Source: Vanilla planifolia (taxonomy: Eukaryota > Streptophyta > Magnoliopsida > Asparagales > Orchidaceae). From it: a DNA stretch of 64,000 nucleotides. The stretch covers positions 2,375,153 to 2,439,152 of the forward strand of contig CM043868.1 of the NCBI GenBank assembly GCA_023846275.1. Direction: 5' to 3'. Of this stretch, positions 16,151 through 26,785 are shown one piece after another. How positions within the stretch are numbered: the first letter of the stretch is position 1; each line of letters opens with the position of its first letter. Below the pieces are notes generated by a model. It was given only the letters and a program-made list of their open reading frames with translations. It searched no databases and had not been told where the DNA came from. The translations under genes and the position numbers were made by a program.

Positions 16151-19100
16151 AAAACATTATAACTTTTGGGCAAAGACACTCTTTCTCTTTTTTTACAAAG
16201 TTTTTTGTAAAGAGATTGAAGCGAGATGCCTCAAAGATACATAAATCCCCATTGGATCTAGCATTAAATGATCTTGATACCTATCTAATAAAGAACCAAT
16301 TTATTAACTCAAATTATGTTATAGATCAAATCCTTGATCAAAGAGCCTGATGCTCATCAAACACATATTGAATAGACCTTGGGATGATTCAATGGTTTTT
16401 TAAGAGATATCCATTTTGCAAGCTTATATATCTCTATCTTATTAAACTAATGATTGAATTATCCAATCCTTATCCAATAGAACTTGTGAAGGTATAAAAA
16501 TTGTGTTTGCAACTTCAAAGAAAACATTTGTTAAACCTTTTGTGTGAGCATTTTAATGATGGAAGTGCTAAAATCACACACTCATGATCTTGCCCCTTTA
16601 AATCCTAGTAACTAAAATTAAGTCATTACTTTTCACAAGCTATATACCATAAAGAATGAAACACTCAAGTATACTCATTTAGTAAATATCTATATCAGTT
16701 GTAATCAAATAGTCAATTATGCATGAGTTAAGACTTATACTCTTGTTTTTTATATCTAATTAACATTAGATCACTCTCAAACTTTCGTAGTTGAAACTTT
16801 AGTCCAAAAATATAGAATCACTTAAAGAAAAACATAAATAGCAAGGATTTATAGTTTTTTATCATCAAATAATCCACATTAGGTCCATGGGGTCAAAACT
16901 TTCCCAAATTTCAAAAACCCATGTTAAAACTAACTTACATTACCTTCATGACTTTTTACAAATTCCTATTCATGGTGCGAGACTTTTTCTTATTTATGTA
17001 GAAGCAAATAATTTCTAAGGGTATAATAACTATTATAAATGCTAGAAACCTATCAATTGAAATATAAGAAGGTTATATGAGCTAAATCAAAATACTCAAC
17101 TTGTTCAACATATCCTTTCTAAAGTTGGAGACAATGCTAGTATTTCACTTTGGTTTTATTGATACATAGTACACTCTTTATAGATGATAAAAAATGATGC
17201 CGTATAGCTATAATTCAACTAGAATTGGTCATGTTTTACTCTTTTTTTGTCATTCTATCATTGAGTTATATGTATTATTTTATATATGTTGGAGTAGTGT
17301 ATTAACTTTATGTATGAGCATTATTATAACTATATGTTTTAGATCTTATTATAGGCTTATTATGCATAAATCAACTTTTATTTATTACATGCATCCTTCT
17401 TATGCACATATAATGAACTTCCTCTTCTTTGGAGGTATCATAGGTTTTAATATGAGAACTATTTTCTTTATTTCACTTTGTATCTAGCAACCCCTACTTT
17501 AACAATGACAAAGGAGAAGAAACATAAGAATGAGAAAAATTAGCTTTGTAATTGTGAAACATATTATTACTTTAAAACCCATTATAAAAAGAAAAGTGTG
17601 TGTTTTTCTTAGGAACTTGAATTAGCATACATGAACTATCATTTTTATTTCATCTTCATATCATATATGTTATGTCATTCATATGCTTAAAAACTTAACA
17701 TAGATGAAATAACATGCTTGTGTTATGTACATTTCAATTATGTTATGGTCTAGATATACTTATTGTCCATATCCTTTATTATCATATTTTTTATCTTTAT
17801 GAAAATGATTTTGTAATAAAATGAAATTAATAAATATATGTAAGAAAAGTCTTGTATATGTGTATAGATAGATTATGAGGAGTTTTTCATTATTTAAGGT
17901 ATTTCCCATACTTAGGCATTTGTAATTATCAAAATAAGGGAAATTATAGACTACATAAGCATAATAATTATGTTTATGTAGTCTATAATCTGATTTTAAT
18001 AATAAAAAACACTTTTAAGTGCTTTCTCTTAGAGTTCTAATGTTTACTTAGTGTGTTTTCTTATGAGATTATTTAGATAACTAGATTTAATGATCGCCAT
18101 AGCAAGGAGTGGACAACCACTTAAGCAAAGTATGTGAGAATTGTGAAATAGCTTAAGGATGTGAAAATGGATGAAACACTTTGAAGCCTTTATGAGTCTT
18201 ATGTCTAGAGTTCATTCTTTTCTTTCTAGAATTTATGTAAAGATTTGTTTGATATTTATCTTTTACTATTTAAAAGCTTACACATACACTTTTTTACATT
18301 CTTACACTTAAATTTTATATAAAAAATTCCTATTTAGGTATGAATTAGGTTGACCCTAATAACAAATCATATATATCAAATCTAAATTATTTTTTTATGT
18401 TCATATTACATAGGTTTACCAAAGAATTAATTTCTCCAAATTTAACTTGTAGAGTTTGATATTTTAATTTAAACAAGTGAAATAGTCATATTGATGAGTT
18501 TAAGAAAACTTACTTGAAATCTTAATAATCAAGTTGTAATCTTATTTCAAATATCAAATACTAATTAAGGTTCAAATGTTAAGTTATTTGGGCATCGATT
18601 CAATTATTTGGATATAAAAGATAATGTAGTAAGTAAAGAGATCTGTTTGAAATAGGTACCTTGTTTATCACTTATTTATATTGATTAGCCTCAGTGTGAT
18701 ATTACTAACATAGTTCAAGAATCATCAATATGTCATGATCCAAATTTCTCTTGAATTGGACATTTTTTAATTGATTTGAGAATTTAAGTTGAGTTGATTA
18801 AAATTAGATAAAGATGATAAAAATAATCTATTAACTAAAATCAAAAAAATTAAGTCAATACAAAAAGTTATTTTGACAACCATTAGAATAAAATGAAATA
18901 TCTATGTTGATAAGTTTTAGATTTTTTCTATTGAAAATAAATATATTATAAATTTTAGAATAAAATAAAAATAATAAAATAAGTCATTATTTATGGTACA
19001 TGTTGACATATGTATGCTTGGGGGAGTCCAAGTATGACATGTGGTCCTCCACTTATGATAAGCTAACATGCATATTCTAAATGTGCTTGAAAAAGAGAGA

Positions 19101-20388
19101 GATTTTGTAATGTGCAATACACAATTTACATGCATACCATCTATCCATCAAGAAAAACAAAGGCTTTTAGGCTAATAAAGCCAAGATCATGATCCCTTTA
19201 AAACATATAAATATAAAGTTCAATCATTATGTTTTTCATAATTAATTGGAATTTAAAGTGTTTAAATGTAAACAACAATTTTTTTTGCCAAGGTTTTAAA
19301 CAAGACTTTATTGTTGGCTTATTTCCCTCACCAAATCAAATCGAATTGAGTTGAAATTTTGTGGAAACTTAGATATCACTCACTAAATCTTGTAGCTTCT
19401 TTAATCTCACCCACATATCATCTCATTTTCATCTCTTTAACCATCATATTTTCCCCTTTTCTCCTCCACCACAAAATCACCATTACTTCAACAATGTTTT
19501 TGTGACACCTTAGTTTTATTCCCCATAAATATTCTCTTCTAAAGTCAATCTAAGTGGTTTCCTCTAGAGCTAATGGCACTCATAGGTGATCTTGCTTCTT
19601 AGATTTGTGAATAATACTTACATGTGTAACTAGGTTTATGCAACTGACAAGTGCAAAGATTCTAGTTTGTCGTGGCCCTCATATATTCATTTTTGCTTTT
19701 AATCTTAATGTGACAAAACAAAGGGAATTATATTCTTCTTATATATGAAGCATAATCTATACTTTACAAGCATTGAGTTATTATGAAGTGTTAATTGAGT
19801 ATACAAATTAGAATTTTCCCTTTGAGCAACATACAAGTACATGTTTAGATTATTCATTGGGCATGTTTTACAATGTTGTGCCATCCTTTGATGATTCTTT
19901 CCCACAAGTGATTATACTTGATTATAGATTGTTAACAAAAAGTTGGGATTAAATTTCAATAATTTTAGTTATAAATTTTACTAATCTTATTAACACATGA
20001 CAAAGTGAAATCAATAATTTTCATAGACATACTCTATAAATAAGGTAGATTTTGAAGATTCTTACTTGTACTTCATCATCAACATTTATGCCTTTTATGT
20101 CACTTTTTTTTCTACTTTTTGGGATTCTTTTTTGTAATGAATGTATTTCTTTATTTTCTTTTCTCTTTTATTTTCTTACTTTTGTGTGTGAATTTAGTGA
20201 AGCTTCTTTTTTCTCAAGTTGTTCTCCAAAATTTATTTATTCTCTATATGTGTTTCCTCTCCTTTAAATTCATTATGTTCATTAAAGTATTTTTATTAAA
20301 AGAATATCGAAAACTAAGTCATGTATCTTAAAAAAATATTACCTGAAATTTACATAATGAAATAACAAATACAAATGAATCTTATATC
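16151..20388. other. AT-rich intergenic sequence upstream of the PPR gene
   Basis: No gene or transposon protein was recognised. The one notable structure is a long near-palindrome at 17,943-17,989. The last 350 bases must hold the PPR promoter, but no single TATA box stands out in such AT-rich DNA. Confidence 0.5.
17943..17989. repeat. 47-bp near-perfect inverted repeat
   Basis: Arms of 23 bases (17,943-17,965 and 17,967-17,989) flank a single central base. The only imperfection is a G/T pair at 17,959/17,973. The core reads tagactacataagcat and its complement. Confidence 0.9.
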
Positions 20389-20393
20389 TAGCG

Positions 20394-20585
20394 ATGTTCA
20401 GCGCCCCGGCGAAGTGGCAAGTGGATGAACGTTTCTCACGGCCTCTCCTGGTGGTCAAAAGGTGCCGCGCCAGCCTTTTGCCGACTGCTCAAGTCCTGTA
20501 TTGCACGGCGAGACGTAACTTCCGGAAGCACACTCCACGCTCTCTATCTCAAGTCCGGCGTTGCCCAATCCACCTACATTGCTAA
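20394..20585 (+). promoter_or_regulatory. Upstream ATG and 63-codon ORF overlapping the PPR start
   Basis: An ATG 31 bases before the PPR start opens a 63-codon frame that overlaps the first 160 bases of the PPR coding region in another frame. Its context has G at -3, whereas the PPR ATG has T at -3. If the transcript starts upstream of 20,394, scanning ribosomes would meet this ATG first and PPR translation would be reduced. Whether the transcript includes it is unknown. Confidence 0.4.
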
Positions 20586-22590
20586 TCACTTCATTCTGCT
20601 ATATTCTCGTTGCCGCCGTCTTGATTTTGCCCGCCAACTGTTCGACGATATACCCCAACCAAATGTCTTCTCCTACAACACGCTTCTTGCCGCCTACGTC
20701 TACGAGACTCAGACATACCTCGCATCGGCCCTCTTCGCTCGAATTCCTGATCCCGACCTGGTCTCCTTCAACACAATCCTCTCCTTGTACGCTGCCACAT
20801 GCCGGACTGCGGATGCGTTCTCTCTATTTGCCCAGATGCGCTACGTTGGCTATGAAATTGATGGCTTCACCCTCTCCTCCGTGGTGTCTGCTGTGGTTGA
20901 CAGTGGTGTCGATCAGCTCCATGCTATATCCCTCGCCACTGGACTCCAATCCTACGTCTCCGTCAGCAATGCTCTCATCGGCAGCTACAGTAGATCCGGC
21001 TTACTTGTTGATGCTGAGCAGGTTTTCAATGAAATTGGGACCGAAGCCCGTGATGGGGTCTCTTGGAATTGCATGATTGCTGCTTATGGCAAGCATCGTG
21101 AGGGGCGAAAAGCACTGAACATGTTTCAGGATTTGATTAGGAGAGGTTTTGAAATTGACGTGTACACGCTTGCAAGCATGTTGACGACCTTCACGACGGT
21201 TAGGGACCTCCCAGGAGCTGTCCAATTTCATGCCTTCTTAATCAAGAATGCTTTTGAGAAGAACTCTCATGTGGGTAGCGGGCTGATTGATCTTTATTCC
21301 AAATGCTGCAGAATTATGGACGGAAAGAAAGCGTTTGAAGAGGTTCAAGGTCCTGATTTGGTCCTCTGGAACACAATGATTTCAGGCTTCTCCTTGAATG
21401 AATACTACTCAGAAGAGGGACTCCGATATTTCCGAGGCATGCAACAAGCTGGGTTTCATCCCGATGATTGCAGTTTTGTCTGCGCCATTAGTGCCTGTTC
21501 AAACCTATCGTCACCTTCACATGGACAGCAGATACATTCACTTTCTCTTAAGTGCGAATTTCCAACAAATCTTGTTTCCATTAACAATGCCTTAATTGCA
21601 ATGTATTCGAAGTGTGGGAACCTTGGTGATGCCAAGAAGGTATTTGCGAGAATGAACAACCGGAACTCAGTTTCATACAATTCGATGGTTGCAGCCTATG
21701 AACAGCACGGCCTTGGTCTCAACGCACTAGAAGTATTTAAGGAAATGCTTAATTCGAACAATAAGCCGACAAGCATAACATTCATCTCTGTCCTCTCAGC
21801 CTGTGCACACACTGGAAGAGTTGATGATGGTTGGCATTATTTTCATTCCATGGAGAAAGAATACGGCATTGAACCTGGGGAAGAACATTACTCATGCATG
21901 ATAAATCTTCTTGCCCGTGCAGGGAAGTTTGCTGAGGTGGAGGACATGATCAAAACAATGCCTTTTGATCCAGGTGCAATTGGATGGGCTTCTCTGCTTG
22001 GTGCTTGTAGGACACACAACAACTTGGAGCTTGGTGCGTGGGCAGCTGAGAAGCTACTTGAGAAAGATCCTTCCAATGCCTCAGCATATGTGATGCTTGC
22101 AAACATATATGCAAGCTCTGGGAGATGGGATGATGTGGCGAAGTCTCGAAGTTTGATGAGAGATAGAGGTGTGAGAAAGAATCCAGGCTGCAGTTGGATT
22201 GAAATGGAGAAGAGAGTTCATGTGTTTGTCGCTGATGATGCTTCACACCCTAAAATTAATGAAATATATGCATTTTTGGAAGAAATATCAATAAAGATGA
22301 AGCACGCTGGTTACATTCCAGATGTGAGGTGGTCAATGGTGAAGGATGATATTAGGGAAGGAGAGCTTAAGCTACGACACCATAGTGAAAAGCTGGCTGT
22401 TGCATTTGGGTTGATCAGCACTCAAGATGGTGTGCCCATACTTGTCATGAAGAACCTTAGAATTTGTGGAGATTGCCACAATGCAATCAAGGTCATTTCA
22501 AAAATTGTTGGCAGGGAAATCACAATTAGGGATGCCCATAGGTTTCATTGCTTCATGGATGGGTGTTGTTCTTGTGGAGATTATTGGTGA
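20425..22590 (+). CDS. PPR protein, PLS-E-DYW subclass (At3g49710-like)
   Basis: An intact 721-codon, intronless PPR gene. Proteins of this class bind organellar RNA in a sequence-specific way and the DYW domain supplies the C-to-U editing deaminase; by homology it should act in mitochondria or chloroplasts. PPR motifs run from about residue 30 to 540, with typical segments such as VSWNCMIAAYG (from 212), LVLWNTMISGF (from 312) and ALIAMYSKCGNL (near 390). An E region with the PG-box phrase NPGCSWIEM follows. The C-terminal DYW domain keeps the zinc and catalytic signatures: H653-S-E655, C681-x2-C684, H708 and C715/C717, ending in D-Y-W at 719-721. The ATG is the first after an in-frame TAG at 20,389. 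From memory, length and sequence resemble Arabidopsis At3g49710, also about 721 residues. G+C is high at the 5' end and falls toward the 3' end. Confidence 0.95.
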   Translation: MNVSHGLSWWSKGAAPAFCRLLKSCIARRDVTSGSTLHALYLKSGVAQSTYIANHFILLYSRCRRLDFARQLFDDIPQPNVFSYNTLLAAYVYETQTYLASALFARIPDPDLVSFNTILSLYAATCRTADAFSLFAQMRYVGYEIDGFTLSSVVSAVVDSGVDQLHAISLATGLQSYVSVSNALIGSYSRSGLLVDAEQVFNEIGTEARDGVSWNCMIAAYGKHREGRKALNMFQDLIRRGFEIDVYTLASMLTTFTTVRDLPGAVQFHAFLIKNAFEKNSHVGSGLIDLYSKCCRIMDGKKAFEEVQGPDLVLWNTMISGFSLNEYYSEEGLRYFRGMQQAGFHPDDCSFVCAISACSNLSSPSHGQQIHSLSLKCEFPTNLVSINNALIAMYSKCGNLGDAKKVFARMNNRNSVSYNSMVAAYEQHGLGLNALEVFKEMLNSNNKPTSITFISVLSACAHTGRVDDGWHYFHSMEKEYGIEPGEEHYSCMINLLARAGKFAEVEDMIKTMPFDPGAIGWASLLGACRTHNNLELGAWAAEKLLEKDPSNASAYVMLANIYASSGRWDDVAKSRSLMRDRGVRKNPGCSWIEMEKRVHVFVADDASHPKINEIYAFLEEISIKMKHAGYIPDVRWSMVKDDIREGELKLRHHSEKLAVAFGLISTQDGVPILVMKNLRICGDCHNAIKVISKIVGREITIRDAHRFHCFMDGCCSCGDYW

Positions 22591-23583
22591 GTCTTCATTT
22601 AATGTGGAATTATATCTGGAACTTTGTTGTCAGACCTTATTGGATCACACATTATTTGAGCTTATGCTCTTGGATTTTAAGACTCCCTTTTTTTTTTTTT
22701 TTTTTTTTGAAGTTATAGAAGTACAATGTAACATGGACCAAGCAATTTGCTATGTGCCCATTTAACGAGTTAGCATATACGCTCCATCATATGCTAGTAT
22801 TTGCTTTGCTCAAGTGATTGTTTAAGTTAAAAAGTATTTTTTCAAGTCATAAGCTTATAATTTGTTTGTTTTACCTTGGAGTTTCTTTAGATTAAAATAT
22901 ATTCTTCCAATCATCCCTTAGGGTTTGTTTGCTTGAAATCTTTCTTCTACTTTCTTGCTGTATTGGGCTGCTTGATGGCAGTCAACCATATGGAACACCT
23001 AATAAGTTAATGGTAAAGGGCTTATGGCAGTTCGTCAACTTGGGAAGCTATTAATACTGCAAAACCTTTTATGTCAATCAATGATCTAAAATACTAAGCA
23101 ATTGAGAGTCATCGGATAATGATGAATCCCATTAGACCATGTATGCTCTTTCGTGTCCCACCGAGAAAATAGCTTTGACCATAACCCAAAGAATTTGTGT
23201 TGCTTTGGAAACAGATGATTAAAGAACGTTAAAGGGAACCATAACAATTGATTGCATTCTAACTGCTAATTTTTCAACAAAAAAAACTAAGCTCTGCACA
23301 TCTCGTTCCACAGTTATTTCTCATCATATCATGCTACTCAATGAAAGTTTCATCTTCATCGATTTTACTCTACTAAGATCTTAGTTTTTCTTTCATCTTA
23401 AGGGTTCATATAATTCTATCATTAAAACGCTTTAATAATTCTCCCTAGTTCTCTCCTTAATGTTGATTTGTTTCTCTAATTTTCAAGTAAATCTTTAATA
23501 TTTGTATGAATGCTTGTATCTCAATTTATTTCAACATTTTTTGTACTGTCTATGAGAAATTGTTAGTGGATAGAAAAGGAGTA
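22591..23583. other. PPR 3' flank and intergenic sequence
   Basis: The 3' flank begins directly after the DYW stop codon. It carries a run of 21 T at 22,688-22,708, about 100 bases past the stop. No further gene was recognised. Confidence 0.6.
22688..22708. repeat. Poly-T tract, 21 bases
   Basis: A homopolymer run of 21 T about 100 bases downstream of the PPR stop codon. It could be a minus-strand poly(A) remnant of a retroposed sequence or simple slippage; no SINE or LINE body was recognised next to it. Confidence 0.9.
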
Positions 23584-23625
23584 GGGGGGGGGGGGGGGGG
23601 GCGGGGGGGCGGGGGGGAGGTGGGG
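23584..23625 (+). repeat. Poly-G tract with G-quadruplex potential
   Basis: A run of 18 G is followed by C, seven G, C, seven G, then short G groups split by A and T. It has more than four runs of at least three G. It stands out sharply in DNA that is otherwise very AT-rich. Confidence 0.9.
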
Positions 23626-23639
23626 AACGTATAGCAGTG

Positions 23640-24440
23640 AGAGGCTTCTATCCTTGGTCAAATTGCATTTGAACCTAGATTGAGGAAGAATTTATGTACT
23701 TTGACGAGGATAAACATATTACAATAGAGAAAGTAAAAGTTAGATTAGTTCATAAGTTGGGTCTAATCAAGAAAAAAAAAAGAAGACAAAAATATGTCAA
23801 ATAACTTTTCTCCCAAAGACAAGATGCGAAGAAAATACTTGAGAAAGAATATACTCAACTGACTCTTTGAAGTAGACATTATGTTTATTAATGTTGAAAT
23901 TTGAGCCCATAAAGGCTATTTATAAACTAGTTGATGAAAATTCTAATGTATGTCAACATCCTTTCCTTAAGCATTCAATTATAATTAGCAAATAGCTATA
24001 ATTCTCTGACTTATAGGTGTTGTTTTGGACTTCATGTTAATTTGGCAGAGAATTGTTGTTTGATACATCAAATCTTCTTGATTAGCACATGTCACTCGTT
24101 CAACTCTAAAGAGGTGAGATAATTCCTTTGAATTTGGTTTGCTCAATAGGCCTTTATGAACACTATTTAGCACTCTAAAAGTGTTAATGTTTATATCTTA
24201 TATGGACTTACTTTAAGTGAAAATTACTAATATTCAATTAAGTCATGCTATGAACTTTAAATGTCTAAAATAGTAGTCTTCAAGGCTCTTGGAGTCATAA
24301 TAAGCTTCAAGAAAATTATTTAGGAAATATTTTTCATGAATTTCTTTTCATAGTCACTTAGGACACTTGTAATACTATCATAATATAAAATTATTTTAGT
24401 ACACTTATATTCAAAATTTTGACATAAAATTCTCATAAAA
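23640..24440. other. Intergenic sequence
   Basis: No coding or repeat structure could be supported between the poly-G tract and the LTR fragment. Confidence 0.5.
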
Positions 24441-24485
24441 TACTATAAAACTACTTTGGTATCTGGATTTTTCACTGTAGCAAAA

Positions 24486-24501
24486 GTCGAGTCGACTCGA
24501 C
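24486..24501. repeat. 16-bp perfect palindrome
   Basis: GTCGAGTCGACTCGAC reads the same on both strands. It lies near the presumed 5' part of the LTR, where enhancer-like elements would be expected. Confidence 0.9.
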
Positions 24502-24906
24502 CTGACGGCTGGCTCGTCTAGGCTTTAGGGAGTTAGAAAAAAATAAAAATTTCTCGATAGACCTGAAAGGGGCGAGCAAAGCCCAAAGGAGAAGGAAGAA
24601 GGCAGTAGGGAAAGCTAAACAAAACAACGCAAAATTAGCCTGTAGGGAAAGCTGAACGGAACAATGCAAAATCAAGTCAGCCAGGACCAAGTCATCACAT
24701 CTTGATGTAGGAAGGGGGGAGCCAACCCCAAATGGATCGAGACATATGAATCGAAATCATTATAGCAAGCAATGACAACGACATTTGGGTGATATGGGAC
24801 TAAATTCCCATTTGATTGTCAAAAAAGGCGGAAGGACAGGCGCGATTCGATGGCTTAGGTTAAACAAGGTAAAATATTGTATGTAAACAGTACAATGACA
24901 AGCAAG

Positions 24907-24956
24907 AGCTTCGAACCTGAGCCAGTTTTGTGAGACGATGCGGAACCACTGCAATA
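24907..24956 (-). other. Pol III A-box/B-box pair, possible tRNA-derived SINE head
   Basis: On the minus strand TATTGCAGTGG (24,956-24,946) fits the A-box consensus TRGYNNANNGG at all but one fixed position. GGTTCGAAGCT (24,917-24,907) fits the B-box GGTTCGANNCC except the last base. The gap of 28 bases is close to that in tRNA genes and SINEs. No SINE tail or target duplication was identified. Confidence 0.4.
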
Positions 24957-25188
24957 AGTTTCTAAATCAAATCGTTTTTGGACAAATTGTACTAATACAT
25001 GCAAAACAACCCACGTGAGATCCAATGGCTCAGATCAAAGCCACCTAGATCCAACGACCACGATTGATCTCGAATAGTAAAATCAGGATTCAATCAGAAA
25101 CATCCATTTCAAGATCCAAATTGAACGGTAACTGCTATGTGTCTGTTACCCAATGGTTAGTTCAATTTAGAGCCGTAGGGAGTGGATT

Positions 25189-25210
25189 TAGAGCTCAAAT
25201 TTGAGCTCTA
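25189..25210. repeat. 22-bp perfect palindrome
   Basis: Two 11-base arms, TAGAGCTCAAA and TTTGAGCTCTA, meet without a spacer inside the probable LTR. Confidence 0.9.
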
Positions 25211-26189
25211 GAAGGATGAAGAACTCCAAGAGATTACCATTACTAAGTTCTCAAAACTTTCAAATCATAATTTTGAGCTATTTCAAGTGCATACTGTGCT
25301 TTCAAACTCACAAAGTGAAAGTTGTAAGAAGGAACCCAAAATTGGAGGTTATGCTTCAACTATTTTCAATTTTTATTCCTCCCTCTTTTCAATTTTTTTT
25401 CTTGAAATTTTTATTATATTGAGTGTACCTCATACTTCTTTTAAATTGTCTTAAGTTAATACTTTATTTCCAATTTTTGTATTGTTTCTTGGGGTAAAGG
25501 CATCCTAGCAATTGTGCAAAAGCCCAGGGTTTGAGTTGAGCCCGAAAAAACTCAAGTAGGTTCGGGATTAGCCATAGGTAAAATCCCAAGTAGATTTGAG
25601 GTGAGCCATACAAAAAACCTTGCTTGTAATTTGATGATTTTAGTGGCTTTTTCCCAACATTGGTTGGGGGTGGATGTAGGCTCGATTTTGAGTTGAACCA
25701 CCTTAAAAATCTTTTGTGTACTACTTTACTACTCTTCCTTATTCTTGCTTAAAATATTTAAATTTTAATTTAAATAAAAAATTGAAAGAAAATCTCAAAA
25801 TTTTATTTATTATAATTCACCCCCCTCTTGTGGGTTTGAGAAGCTGAACAATTTCTAACAGAGGATATAAACTAAATTTGATCATCAAAGAACTTATGAT
25901 AGATGAAAAATTTTTGATGATCTAGAAGGTGGAAGAAAGAAAAATCAGATAAGCATTAAATCCTTGAGTAAAGCTATGACAAAAATCTATTATTTTCCAA
26001 ATAGCTATTGGTGATATTTGGAGCCCTTGGGAAGTATCTTAAAAAGAAAAAAGAAGTGTACAAATATAGAGTAATGGCTAAACATTTGCAAATTATTTAA
26101 GATTTTTTAAATATCATCATATTTATTCAAAAAGTTGAGAGAAAAGCTAAACTATAAAAATAGAGAATGTTGTCATCCTTTCTTAGCTT

Positions 26190-26785
26190 TCTTTCAAGTA
26201 ATTGCATTGAGTTTTCATATTATTTTTACATTAATTTAGTGTGCCTCTTGATTTTATTATTAGGTTGTAGAGACTTATACTTTTGAGCTTTTTGGTTCTC
26301 TTTATCCTATTATGAGACTCTTGATTTTTTATTTGATCTTTTGGCCACACTTACAAGGTCTTCTAACTTAGAGATTATTGGCTCATCTATACTAATGATT
26401 GTATGTTTTTTTGACCCAGTGTGTAGGCTCATTTAAATTGGTGATTTGTAAAGTCCTTTGACTCGACTATCCTTTTAGTCTGTGTTTTAAGCTACTTTGG
26501 GCTAGTCTATAGGGTTTTGCTTACCTTAGTCTATGAAAGGCATTTAATAGTATCTACTTAGCTTTTTGGTGAAAGTTTGATGTATATTTGATTTTGGATT
26601 AAACCACATAAAAATCTTTATGTTATTTATATTTTAGTATTCCTCGTACAAAAGGATTTAAAATTAATAATATTTTTCAAAATAAATTTCTAAAAGAAAT
26701 TATTTTTAAGAATTGTATAAGTATTCTATATTTTTTATTAATTACACCTAAGATTGGAATTTTTATAATTTACTTTCCTCTGCTA
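26190..26785 (+). mobile_element. Copia-type LTR fragment, left member of a pair
   Basis: The stretch matches in order the fragment at 36,540-37,089, with shared phrases acat(t/c)aatttagt(g/a)tgcctc, cttttgggcttt-type runs and attaaaccacataaaaatc against attaaatcatttaaaaatc. It ends in the diverged LTR end block ataatttactttcctct. A degenerate primer site (tgaatatcttagctcc, about 26,785-26,800) may follow. The two fragments could be LTRs of one element of about 11 kb, but no pol was recognised between them. Confidence 0.5.

Larger units (their letters stand above)
24450..25860 (+). mobile_element. Probable solo LTR of a Ty1/copia-type element
   Basis: The 3' part has the layout of a copia LTR: gtggatgtaggctcgattttg, then gttgaaccaccttaaaaatc, then the end block aattcacccccctcttgtg, closing with ttctaaca at 25,860. 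The 5' limit is uncertain; the G+C-richer block from about 24.46 kb probably belongs to it. No gag follows within the next kilobase and no matching second LTR was found, so a solo LTR is the simplest reading. It holds two perfect palindromes, at 24,486-24,501 and 25,189-25,210. Confidence 0.6.

Noticed and set aside
16021..16350. 109-codon open frame starting with GTG
   Set aside because: It starts inside a non-coding repeat copy, lacks an ATG start and shows no recognisable motif.
20052..20331. Hydrophobic open frames just upstream of the PPR gene
   Set aside because: T-rich DNA gives phenylalanine- and leucine-rich readings by chance; two overlapping frames show the same pattern.
20561..21076. 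171-codon open frame on the plus strand inside the PPR gene
   Set aside because: It is an out-of-frame reading of the G+C-rich 5' part of the PPR gene, with no family features.
22688..22708. Poly-T run as proof of a retroposed gene or LINE on the minus strand
   Set aside because: No retroposed body or target duplication was found beside it; homopolymer slippage explains it equally well.
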